NCBI RefSeq assembly: GCF_002968295.1
Contig: NZ_CP134399.1
Span: forward strand, 2,170,001 to 2,234,000
Source of the DNA: Mycobacterium sp. ITM-2016-00317
Lineage (GTDB): Bacteria > Actinomycetota > Actinomycetes > Mycobacteriales > Mycobacteriaceae
Reading direction: 5' to 3'
DNA: 64,000 nt
The translations under genes were made by a program, and so were the position numbers. Of the stretch, positions 44,095-51,813 are shown piece after piece; the stretch's first letter is position 1, and each line of letters opens with the position of its first letter. Under the pieces are notes generated by a model that had not been told where the DNA came from, did no database searches, and saw only the letters and a list, made by a program, of their open reading frames with translations.

Positions 44095-44110
44095 TTCTCG
44101 CAAGTGAGAA
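44095..44110. promoter_or_regulatory. Near-palindromic operator between two LLM genes
   Basis: TTCTCGCAAGTGAGAA is a 16-bp imperfect inverted repeat (TTCTC/GAGAA arms plus inner C/G pairs) in the 100-bp gap between the divergent LLM genes. This is the normal place and size for a TetR- or GntR-type operator. It does not match the 29-bp regulon element, so another regulator is likely. Confidence 0.4.
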
Positions 44111-44143
44111 GGAAGTTCTGGCGAGACGACCCGGAAGGCTGCC

Positions 44144-45079
44144 ATGCAGTTTGCGATCACCCATCCGATGCACAGCCATCCCTACAATCCCGAACTCGTC
44201 ACCGGGACCGGGATCGCGCAGGTGGCCACGGCCACCGAGAAGGCCGGGTTCGGCGGCTTCGGCTTCACCGACCATCCCGCGCCGACCCGACGCTGGCTGC
44301 AGGCGGGCGGGCACGACGCGCTCGACCCGTTCGTGGCGATGGGCTTCGCAGCGGCCCACACCACGACGCTGCGATTGATCCCGAACATCGTGGTGCTGCC
44401 GTACCGCAACCCGTTCGTCGTCGCCAAAGCCGGCGCCACCCTGGACCTGATCTCCGGCGGTAGATTCACCCTGGCCGTCGGAGTCGGCTATCTGAAGCGG
44501 GAATTCGCCGCTCTCGGTGTGGCATTCGACGAGCGTGCCGAACTGTTCGAGGAGGCGCTGAAGGTGATCCGCGCCGTCTGGACCACCGACGAGGTCACCG
44601 TCGAGGGTAGGCACTTCAGCGCCGCCGGCATCGCCGCCCATCCCAGGCCGGCCGCCCCGCCGCCGATCTGGGTGGGCGGCAACACCTCGGCCGCACGGGC
44701 GCGGGTCGCCAGGTACGCCCAGGGTTGGTGCCCTTTCCGGGCCCCGGCGCTGCTGGCGCAGACCGCCCGCACGGCGCCGCTGGAGACGTCGGAGCACCTG
44801 AAGGCCGGCATCGATGACCTACGGCGCCGCCTGGAGGATGCGGACCGCGATCCGTCCGGCGTCGACATCACGTTCACCAACGACACGGGTGGTTCTCCGG
44901 GGTCCACCGACTTCAACGCCGACGAATTCCTCTCCGGCGTGGCCGAACTCGAAAAGGCCGGGGTGACCTGGATTCAGGTGACGGTGCCGGGGGACAGCCT
45001 CGCGCACACACTGGAGACCATCGAGGAGTTCGGCGAATCGGTCATCGCCCCGGCGTCGCTCACGACCCGGCGAGCCTGA
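44144..45079 (+). CDS. LLM-class F420-dependent oxidoreductase (second)
   Basis: A 311-residue luciferase-fold protein. Motifs: MQFAITHPMHSHPYNPEL, GFGFTDHPAP, LDLISGGRFTLAVGVGYLKREFAALGV, and the IWVGGNTSAARARVARYAQGW segment. It belongs to the TIGR03619-type F420 group by appearance. Its 3' end overlaps the MDR gene at 45060 by 20 bp on the opposite strand. Substrate unknown; it might reduce or oxidise intermediates of the same island. Confidence 0.92.
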   Translation: MQFAITHPMHSHPYNPELVTGTGIAQVATATEKAGFGGFGFTDHPAPTRRWLQAGGHDALDPFVAMGFAAAHTTTLRLIPNIVVLPYRNPFVVAKAGATLDLISGGRFTLAVGVGYLKREFAALGVAFDERAELFEEALKVIRAVWTTDEVTVEGRHFSAAGIAAHPRPAAPPPIWVGGNTSAARARVARYAQGWCPFRAPALLAQTARTAPLETSEHLKAGIDDLRRRLEDADRDPSGVDITFTNDTGGSPGSTDFNADEFLSGVAELEKAGVTWIQVTVPGDSLAHTLETIEEFGESVIAPASLTTRRA

Positions 45080-46079
45080 CCAGCGTCTTGCCGATGTTGG
45101 CGCCGGTGAACAGGCCGTTGAGCGCGTCCACACAGGATTCGATGCCGTCGAAGATGGTTTCGCGGTGAGTGAGCAGGCCCTGCTCGTCCCAGCCGCGCAG
45201 CGCGGCGAACGCCTCGTCGAAGCGCCCCCATTCGTCGAGGGCGTTGAAACCCTGCATCGACGCGGTTTTGGCGAGCAGATTGACGTAGTTCGCCGGTCCC
45301 GGGTGCTCGCCGGTGAGATAGCTGGAGATCACCCCGCACAGCACCACCCTGGCCTTGTGCGCGAGCCTGCCGAGCACCGCGTCGAGGATCGGTCCGCCCA
45401 CGTTGTCGAAGTACACGTTCACGCCCTTCGGGCAGTGCAGGCGCAGCGCCGCGGGCAGGTCGTCGTTGCGGTAGTCGATGCAGGCGTCGAATCCGAAGTC
45501 CTGCACCACCGCCCGGCATTTGTCCGGCCCGCCGGCGATACCGACCACCCGCGCCCCGGCGATCTTGGCGATCTGCCCGGCCACCGATCCGGTGGCCCCG
45601 GCCGCGGCCGACACCACGACCGTGTCGCCGGGCTGCGGGCGGCCGATCCCGGTCATGCCGAAATACGCGGTGGCGCCCGTCGGCCCGTAGACCGACATCA
45701 CCGCCAGCTGGTCCACCCGGTCGCCCGGGCCGGGCACCGGCGTGGTGAACAGGTCGTCGCGCACGGTCGTGTACTCCTGGAACCCGGTCAACGTCGTCAC
45801 GATGTCGCCGACCGTGTAGGCGCGACAACGGCTTTCGATCACCTCGCCGATGCCGGCGGCGCGGATCACCTCACCCAGGCCGACCGGCGGCAGATAGCCG
45901 GGCTGGTCGTCGAGCCAGGTCCGCACGGCCGCGTCGACGCCGACGTAGGTGGTGCGCACCAGGGCTTCGCCGGCCGCGGGTTCGGGGGCACGCGTGGTCA
46001 CCAGCTCGGTGTCCTCGGGTGCGACCAACCCCTGTGGCCGGCGGCGCAACACAATCTGGCGGTTCGTCAGCGTCGACAC
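45060..46079 (-). CDS. MDR-family NADPH oxidoreductase (PTGR/CurA-like)
   Basis: A protein of about 339 residues of the zinc-free MDR group (prostaglandin reductase, NADP-dependent alkenal/one oxidoreductase). It begins NRQIVLRRRPQGLVAPEDTELV, has YGPTGATAYFGM, the Rossmann stretch VVSAAAGATGSVAGQIAKIAGARVVGIAGG and FDNVGGPILDAVLGRL. These enzymes reduce activated C=C double bonds, such as enones. GTG 46079 fits the family N-terminus, although no strong ribosome site is present. Confidence 0.9.
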   Translation of the reverse strand: MSTLTNRQIVLRRRPQGLVAPEDTELVTTRAPEPAAGEALVRTTYVGVDAAVRTWLDDQPGYLPPVGLGEVIRAAGIGEVIESRCRAYTVGDIVTTLTGFQEYTTVRDDLFTTPVPGPGDRVDQLAVMSVYGPTGATAYFGMTGIGRPQPGDTVVVSAAAGATGSVAGQIAKIAGARVVGIAGGPDKCRAVVQDFGFDACIDYRNDDLPAALRLHCPKGVNVYFDNVGGPILDAVLGRLAHKARVVLCGVISSYLTGEHPGPANYVNLLAKTASMQGFNALDEWGRFDEAFAALRGWDEQGLLTHRETIFDGIESCVDALNGLFTGANIGKTLVRLAGS

Positions 46080-46125
46080 CCGGCCGAACCTACCCAAGCC
46101 CGGATGGCGCCGAGCCGCTATTGAA

Positions 46126-46929
46126 CTAACAGCGCCACAACGCCTCCTGCGTCGTGGTGGCGATCAACGTGCCGTCGGTGTCGTAGAGCGAACCGCGCAC
46201 CAGCCCGCGGGAGTCGCCCACGTTGAGCTGATGCACCTCGTACCGGTGCCAGTGGTGCGGGGTGAACGCGCGGTGGAACCACACCGAATGATCCAGGCTG
46301 GCAGCAAAAGTCGAAGACCCGGGCTCCGGCTCGAGCGGGACGCCGGACGGCCGGGCCACCGGCACCGGCCCGAAGTCGGACAGGAACGTCAGCGTGCACG
46401 CGCGCAGCAGTGGGTCGTTCTCGATCTCGTCGCGGGTGCGGATCCAGAACGGGGGCACCGCGAAGACCGAGTCGTCCTCGGGCCGGGTGCGGATCTCGAA
46501 GCGGTCGGCGAACTCGATGTCGGGTTCTTTCGCGCACGCGTCGGGCAGCGCCACCGACGGCGCGGGGGAGGGGTGTTCCTCGGCGCCCGGCTCCGGCACA
46601 TGGAAGGACGCGATCATCTCCAGGATCACCGCGCCCCGTTGGACGGCGGTGACGCGGCGAGTGTCGAAGGAGCGGCCGTCGCGGGTGCGCTCCACGTGCA
46701 GTTCCACCTCGTCGCCGTAGCGACCGCCGCGGACGAAGTACAGATGCAGCGACTGCGGCAGCTTGCCCGCCCCCACCGTGGCCCCGGCAGCGCCCAGTGC
46801 CTGCGCGGCGATCAGCCCGCCGAACAGCCGGGAGCCGGGCCCGGCGGCGGTCGGCCGGGTGACGAACACGTCGTCCCGGCGGTCGAAGCGCAGAAGGTCG
46901 GCGATCCAGCTCTGCTTGACACCTGTCAC
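46126..46929 (-). CDS. tesB: Acyl-CoA thioesterase II (TesB type)
   Basis: A 267-residue double-hotdog thioesterase. Motifs are LFGGLIAAQALGAAGATV, SLHLYFVRGGRYGDEVELHVERTRDGRSFDTRRV and, near the C-terminus, ASLDHSVWFHRAF with the catalytic aspartate, then GLVRGSLYDTDGTLIATTTQEALWR. It hydrolyses medium/long acyl-CoAs. GTG 46929 is the start. Distinct from the frameshifted thioesterase-like gene at 29443. Confidence 0.93.
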   Translation of the reverse strand: MTGVKQSWIADLLRFDRRDDVFVTRPTAAGPGSRLFGGLIAAQALGAAGATVGAGKLPQSLHLYFVRGGRYGDEVELHVERTRDGRSFDTRRVTAVQRGAVILEMIASFHVPEPGAEEHPSPAPSVALPDACAKEPDIEFADRFEIRTRPEDDSVFAVPPFWIRTRDEIENDPLLRACTLTFLSDFGPVPVARPSGVPLEPEPGSSTFAASLDHSVWFHRAFTPHHWHRYEVHQLNVGDSRGLVRGSLYDTDGTLIATTTQEALWRC

Positions 46930-46976
46930 AAGAAGCCGACCCTATCGGGTGGCGAAGTAGCGCTTCCCGTCGGCGG

Positions 46977-47675
46977 CTACCGGGCGACGCCCGGCAGCTG
47001 TGCGCTCATCTCGACCTTGTCCGCGTCGAAGCTGAGCATGCCGGCGATCGGCAGGCTCTCCGGCGGTGGGTCGGTGTAGCTCCACGCCACGTCCTCGACC
47101 ACCAGCTCACCGACCACCGCGTCACCAACGACGGCGTCCCAGTACGTCGCGTAACCCTTGTAGTTGCAGTAGGTGACCGTCTCGGAGCGCCGGAGCGCAT
47201 CGGTGCGGACCAGCGCCGGGTCGACGTAGAGCCGCGGCGCCAACGCCGTCTCGAACACGATCACGGTGTTGGCGGTGTCGACCAGCACGGTCCCGGCGAC
47301 GACGACCCGCAGCGCACGGGAGGTGGGGCGGCAGTCGACACGGTGGTACGGGTTGGGCGGGTAGTGCACCAGCCGGCGGCCCTCCTCCAGCCAGGCGTCG
47401 ACGGCCGACCACGGCACCACCGCGAAACCGGGCAGCTCCGGAACCGGCGTGCTCGGCAGATCACCGATGTCCGTGGTCGTGAACGCGTAGCTCAGCGGCT
47501 CACCCCGCCGGTGCACCATCACCGCGTCCTCGGTGTCGAGCACGGTGCGCCCGTCGACGAGCGCCTGCACCCGCCGCGGATGCGGCTCGATGTAGACCAG
47601 GTCGCCGGACACCTCTGGGCTGAACCGGCCGGCCCGGTCCCGGCTGAGCGGGCCGCTGCCCGCCACCAGACTCAT
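46977..47675 (-). CDS. DUF427-domain protein
   Basis: A 232-residue soluble protein with two DUF427 units: the first around YIEPHPRRVQALVDGRTVLDTEDAVMVHR, the second around RALRVVVAGTVLVDTANTVIVFET...RLYVDPALVRTDAL, ending with the family motif TYCNYKGYATYWDAVVGD and VAWSYTDPPPE. DUF427 proteins are widespread in actinobacteria and unassigned; the fold is a small beta-rich domain. ATG 47675 has a GGAGCG site upstream. A small gap (47 bp) separates it from tesB downstream. Confidence 0.9.
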   Translation of the reverse strand: MSLVAGSGPLSRDRAGRFSPEVSGDLVYIEPHPRRVQALVDGRTVLDTEDAVMVHRRGEPLSYAFTTTDIGDLPSTPVPELPGFAVVPWSAVDAWLEEGRRLVHYPPNPYHRVDCRPTSRALRVVVAGTVLVDTANTVIVFETALAPRLYVDPALVRTDALRRSETVTYCNYKGYATYWDAVVGDAVVGELVVEDVAWSYTDPPPESLPIAGMLSFDADKVEMSAQLPGVAR

Positions 47676-47862
47676 CGAAGCGCTCCGCCGACAACATGAT
47701 CCGTCGCAGTCAACAGCTGGACCCCTCCGCTCGGACGTCGTGGGTGAGATTTTGGTGAGTGAGATTCTTCTAACAACAGACCACCCCGCAGCGGCAAAGT
47801 GACGAAGATCTACGAAACGGGTACCACCTTGCAACCGGGTGGACGACGAACGGGGTGGCCGC

Positions 47863-49293
47863 GTGAGACGACTCAATGGCGTGGACGCCATGATGCTCTA
47901 CAGCGAGACCCCGGAAGTCCACATGCACACCCTCAAGATCGGTGTGCTGGACGTGTCCGCAGTCGAGGGCTTCGACTTCGAGTTCTTCCGGCGCGCCGCG
48001 TTGGCCAGGCTGCACGCGCTGGCCCCGCTGCGCTATCAGCTCGTCGACATCCCGCTGAAGTTCCACCACCCGATGTGGGTGCAGAACGCCGAGATCGACG
48101 TCGACTATCACGTGCGCAGGGCGCGGGTGCCGGCGCCGGGCGGTCGCCGCGAACTCGACCAGCTGATCGGCGAGATCGCGGGCACGCCCCTGGACCGACG
48201 GTATCCGCTGTGGGAAATGTATGTCGCAGAAGGGTTGGCGGACAACAAGATCGCAGTCATCCACAAGGTCCACCACGTGCTGGCCGACGGTGTCGCGTCG
48301 GCCAATCAGCTGGCGATGGCGATCCAACCGCGCGAACCGGGGATCGGCGGCCAGATGCCCGAGTCGCCCGCCGACTCGACCGCGCCGAGAAACCTGCTCA
48401 AGGCCGCGGCACGCGATCACGTGCGCCAGGTGCGACGGCTGCCCCGGCTGGTCAACGAGACCGCAACCGGAGTCTCGCGGGTGCGGAGGCAGGCCAGGGA
48501 GCGCGGGCGTCATCCGGACCTGGCGCGCAACTTCGCGCCGCCGCCGACCTTTTTCAACCACGTGGTCACACCGGGTCGGCGCTTCGCGACCGCGCCGCTG
48601 GCGCTCGCGGATGTCAAGGAGACGGCCCGGCATCTCGGGGTCACGCTGAACGACATCGTGCTGGCGACCGCGGCCGGTGCGCTGCGCGAACTGCAGTTGC
48701 GTTACGACGGGAAAGCCGACTCCCCGCTGATCGCGGGTGTCCCGGTCAGCTTCAACACCTCGCCGGAGCGGCTGTTCGGTAACGAATTCACTTATATGAC
48801 ACCGTCTTTGCCGGTCCATGTGGCGGATCCCATCGCTCGGGTACGGCTCACCGCGACGGCGACGGCCATCGCCAAGGACAATCACCAGCTGCTCGGGGCG
48901 ATGCTGCTGCCGAACTGGCTGACCTATCTGCCGCCGGCCGCCACTCCGCACATCTTCCGGTCGCAGGCCCGTCGCCTGGAGTCCTCGATGGTGATGAACC
49001 TGACCGTCTCGAACGTGCCGGGTCCGAGGGAGCGCGGCGTGATGGACGGCGCCGTCGTCGACGAGATCTACTCGGTGGGCCCGATCGTTGCCGGCAGCGG
49101 CATCAACATCACAGTGTGGAGCTACGTCGATCAGCTCTCGATCTCGGTGCTGACCGACGACTCCACACTGAAGGACCCGCACGAGGCCACCGATGCGTTG
49201 CTCGCGTCGTTCGTGGAGATCCGGGCCGCCGCAGGGCTGTCGGAGATCCTGACACCTGTCGAGAAGACGATGCCGGTCGCGCCGGCGCTCTGA
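47863..49293 (+). CDS. Wax ester synthase/diacylglycerol acyltransferase (WS/DGAT)
   Basis: A 476-residue acyltransferase that joins acyl-CoA to a long-chain alcohol or diacylglycerol to form wax esters or triacylglycerol. The catalytic HHxxxDG is in HKVHHVLADGVAS (residues about 139-152), and NDIVLATAAGALRELQ, PLIAGVPVSF and MNLTVSNVPGP are family motifs. GTG 47863 gives the usual LNGVDAMMLY start; GTG 47839 would add 8 residues. It is the last large gene before the two paralogs of unknown function, and regulon element copy 7 follows it. Confidence 0.93.
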   Translation: MRRLNGVDAMMLYSETPEVHMHTLKIGVLDVSAVEGFDFEFFRRAALARLHALAPLRYQLVDIPLKFHHPMWVQNAEIDVDYHVRRARVPAPGGRRELDQLIGEIAGTPLDRRYPLWEMYVAEGLADNKIAVIHKVHHVLADGVASANQLAMAIQPREPGIGGQMPESPADSTAPRNLLKAAARDHVRQVRRLPRLVNETATGVSRVRRQARERGRHPDLARNFAPPPTFFNHVVTPGRRFATAPLALADVKETARHLGVTLNDIVLATAAGALRELQLRYDGKADSPLIAGVPVSFNTSPERLFGNEFTYMTPSLPVHVADPIARVRLTATATAIAKDNHQLLGAMLLPNWLTYLPPAATPHIFRSQARRLESSMVMNLTVSNVPGPRERGVMDGAVVDEIYSVGPIVAGSGINITVWSYVDQLSISVLTDDSTLKDPHEATDALLASFVEIRAAAGLSEILTPVEKTMPVAPAL

Positions 49294-49381
49294 ATCGTAC
49301 CGAAGTCCGGAACCTGTTGTTCGGCGCACTCTTTCGCGGCGCGTCGACGATTTCCCGCGCGCACCGAGATCCGATCGATAC

Positions 49382-49410
49382 TTTACAGATGCCATCATAA
49401 ATGTCACGCT
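49382..49410. promoter_or_regulatory. 29-bp regulon element, copy 7 (paralog pair promoter)
   Basis: TTTACAGA-N12-TGTCACGCT: right half exact, left half 7 of 8, same spacing. It stands between the WS/DGAT gene and the co-directional paralog pair beginning at 49456, 45 bp upstream of the first start. Unlike the other copies it is not in a divergent gap, so it should serve only the rightward genes. Confidence 0.6.
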
Positions 49411-49455
49411 ATCGAAGGCGCCACGCGATGCGCGCCGAAGATGTGGAGGCAGACG

Positions 49456-50040
49456 GTGAGAGCTCGGACGTTCGAGACAGGCAGCGTCGCGGGTCCATCC
49501 GGGAAGAGGTCCGGAGTCCGCATCGACGGCGAGACCGTGCACACCTACGACCTTCACGTGATCGCGGCCGACGTCGACGGGGTCGTCGCCGCGGCCGGCG
49601 GCTGGCTGTGTGACCGGGCGCGGGCCGGCTGGCAGGTCACGGTGGCGGTGCCGCCGGATCGCGACGTCCGGGCGCTGACGATCCTCGGCCTCGACGTCGA
49701 CGCGCATCAGCCCGCCCTGACCGCACCGCCGGGCACGGCCGCGGTCGCGGTCGACGCCAGGGTGCTGCGCGACGACGAGCGCCTGCGCGAGCGCGTGCTG
49801 GACCTGGTCGACGCCGCGCGGGCCGAGGTCACCGTCTGGGGTGACCCGTCCCCGGTCGGATCGGACGGCCGGTTCGACAAGGTGGTGCACCGTCTCAGCG
49901 CGGCCGCGCGGGCCTTCAAGGCGCGGGCCCTGCAGACCACCGGACAGGTGGCGCCGGATCTCGCGGTCGAGAGCTTCGTCAGCGCCGCGCTCTGGTATCC
50001 GCCCGACGGCGCCGATCTGATGCCGCTGTCGGAGCGCTAG
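49456..50040 (+). CDS. Hypothetical protein, paralog A (tandem pair)
   Basis: A 194-residue soluble protein I do not recognise. After an N-terminal extension, the core reads GGWLCDRARAGWQVTVAVPP (about 48-67), RALTILGLDV, AVDARVLRDDERLRERVLD, AEVTVWGDPSPVG and a C-terminal HRLSAAARAFKARAL helix. The same blocks recur in order in the next gene. GGAGG lies 6 bp before GTG 49456. The stop overlaps the start of the second paralog (TAGTG). Position behind regulon element copy 7 links it to the catabolic genes. Confidence 0.8.
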   Translation: MRARTFETGSVAGPSGKRSGVRIDGETVHTYDLHVIAADVDGVVAAAGGWLCDRARAGWQVTVAVPPDRDVRALTILGLDVDAHQPALTAPPGTAAVAVDARVLRDDERLRERVLDLVDAARAEVTVWGDPSPVGSDGRFDKVVHRLSAAARAFKARALQTTGQVAPDLAVESFVSAALWYPPDGADLMPLSER

Positions 50041-50573
50041 TGGCGTCGCGGCGCTTCCGTTCGGTCAGTGGCGCGGGCGCAGGCCCGGCCCGCCACGGCG
50101 TCGTGGTGCTGGCCTGCGGGGTCGCGCCGGTCGTGGCAGCGGTCGGCGGGTTCCTGTGCGACCGCGCACGCGGGGGATGGGACGTCAGGGTGCTGGTGTC
50201 CGGGCCGGTCGACACCCGGGCGCTGGCCATCCTCGGGGTGTCGGCGCACCCGGAGCCGGCGGACGTCGAGACGTTTCTGGACGGGATCGCGGCCGGCACG
50301 ACCGTGGCGGTGCAGGACCGGATGCTCGACGCCGACGCGTCCATCCGTCACCGGTTGCGCCGGGTCGCAGCCCGGCCGGGCGTCACCGTCGCGGTGTGGG
50401 GAGAGGGCAGTCCCGCAGGGCCGGCCACGATCGCTCACCGTCCGTCCGCGGCCGCCGAAGCGTTCAAGACCCACGCACTGCGCGCGGCATCGGCCACCGA
50501 TTCCGGCGGCGCGGGGGTCGAGGTGCTGCACCCGCTGCACGCCGGTGCGTACCGGCGCCTCTCCATCGTCTGA
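50040..50573 (+). CDS. Hypothetical protein, paralog B (tandem pair)
   Basis: A 177-residue protein from GTG 50040, which overlaps the previous stop by one base. It is a clear paralog of the preceding product: GGFLCDRARGGWDVRVLV, RALAILGVSA, VAVQDRMLDADASIRHRLRRV, VTVAVWGEGSPAG and HRPSAAAEAFKTHALRA align to the same blocks. Function unknown; the shared W-G-x-x-SP motif and alternating strands and helices suggest a small alpha/beta fold. The gene ends within a 15-bp direct repeat (50563-50577 and 50581-50595). Confidence 0.8.
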   Translation: MASRRFRSVSGAGAGPARHGVVVLACGVAPVVAAVGGFLCDRARGGWDVRVLVSGPVDTRALAILGVSAHPEPADVETFLDGIAAGTTVAVQDRMLDADASIRHRLRRVAARPGVTVAVWGEGSPAGPATIAHRPSAAAEAFKTHALRAASATDSGGAGVEVLHPLHAGAYRRLSIV

Positions 50574-50595
50574 AGAGACCCCATCGTCTGAAGAG

Positions 50596-50850
50596 CTACT
50601 GGGTGTCGCGGTAGCGGTGGATGTACCAGCTGCGTGCCACGAACCCGAGCACCATGGCCGCGAAGCCGACCATGAACCAGTCCTCGACGCGGCCGGTGTG
50701 GTTGCCGTGGATCATCAGCAGCAGGAAGCCGGCGACCAGCAGGCCACCGATCTGGTAGAAGCGGTAGTTCTCCGTCGACCAGCCCCACTGGGCGGACGGC
50801 ACGTCTTCGACGTCGACACCAGTGCGTCGTTCCACCTCGGTGCTTGCCAC
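50596..50850 (-). CDS. DUF2631 membrane protein (Rv2876 homolog)
   Basis: An 84-residue protein with two hydrophobic helices (about 34-48 and 60-74) after a polar N-terminus containing [18 protein letters not shown]. This is the DUF2631 pattern; Rv2876 has the same length class and lies at the matching place in M. tuberculosis, next to mpt70. Function unknown. Start GTG 50850. It marks the end of the inserted catabolic region and return to the conserved backbone. Confidence 0.88.
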   Translation of the reverse strand: MASTEVERRTGVDVEDVPSAQWGWSTENYRFYQIGGLLVAGFLLLMIHGNHTGRVEDWFMVGFAAMVLGFVARSWYIHRYRDTQ

Positions 50851-50950
50851 GGCTGCTCCTCATGGTCGGGCTGACAACTGACGCCAATTCTGGCACAGGC
50901 CTACTACGGACCGCCGTAGACCTCGGTGAAGGCCAGTAGGCTCCGCGGTC

Positions 50951-51787
50951 ATGGCATCCCAGATCCTGCAGGACAAGGTCGTCTTCATCACCGGCGCGGC
51001 CCGCGGTCAGGGCCGTGCGCACGCCGTGCGGTTCGCCGAGGAGGGCGCCGACGTCATCGCCTACGACCTGTGCGACCAGCTCGACAGCGTCGCCTACCCG
51101 ATGGCCACCCCCGAGGACCTCGACGAGACGGTGCGGCTGGTGGAGAAGACCGGCCGCCGGATCGTGGCCGAGCGCGGCGACGTGCGCGACCGCGACCGCC
51201 TCGCCGAAGTGGTGGACCGGGGCGTCGCGGAGTTCGGTCGCCTCGACTTCGTGCTGGCCAACGCCGGCATTCTGCCCGCCGCGGGCGCGCCCGGCCGCGA
51301 CATCACCGCGTTCACCGACGCGATCTCGGTGATGCTCAACGGCGTGTACTTCACCATCGAGGCCGCGCTCCCGGCGCTGCTGCGCAACCCCGACGGCGGC
51401 GCGATCGTGATCACCAGCTCGGCCGCCGGGTTCACCTCGGTCAGCACCGGGTTCGACACCATGAGCCACGGCGCGGCCGGCTACACCGCCGCCAAGCACG
51501 GCGTCGTCGGCGTGATGCGGCACTTCGCCCGCTCGCTGGCCGAGAAGAACATCCGGGTCAACTCGGTGCATCCCGGCGGCGTCGCGACCCCGATGGTGCT
51601 CAACGAGGCGCTGGCCGAGTGGGCCGGCGAGCACCCGTCGTTCAGCGCCGCGCAGCAGCCGCTGCTGCAGCTGCCGATGATGGAACCCCACGACGTCAGC
51701 GACCTGATGGTCTACCTGTGCGGGCCGTCGGGCCGCTACATGACCGGCGCCGCGATCCCGCTCGACGCGGGCCAGACCTCGAAGTAG
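50951..51787 (+). CDS. Mycofactocin-type short-chain dehydrogenase
   Basis: A 278-residue SDR of the carveol-dehydrogenase-like group. It has TGAARGQGRAHAVRFAEEGADVIAYDLC at the cofactor site, then an insertion (QLDSVAYPMATPEDLDETVRLVEKTGRRI) characteristic of mycofactocin-associated SDRs with tightly bound NAD, NAGILPAAG, and a YTAAKHGVVG catalytic helix. Such enzymes exchange electrons with mycofactocin rather than free NAD. ATG 50951 fits the family. Divergent from DUF2631 gene. Confidence 0.93.
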   Translation: MASQILQDKVVFITGAARGQGRAHAVRFAEEGADVIAYDLCDQLDSVAYPMATPEDLDETVRLVEKTGRRIVAERGDVRDRDRLAEVVDRGVAEFGRLDFVLANAGILPAAGAPGRDITAFTDAISVMLNGVYFTIEAALPALLRNPDGGAIVITSSAAGFTSVSTGFDTMSHGAAGYTAAKHGVVGVMRHFARSLAEKNIRVNSVHPGGVATPMVLNEALAEWAGEHPSFSAAQQPLLQLPMMEPHDVSDLMVYLCGPSGRYMTGAAIPLDAGQTSK

Positions 51788-51813
51788 TCAGCCGAGCGCG
51801 CCGTACCGGCGCT

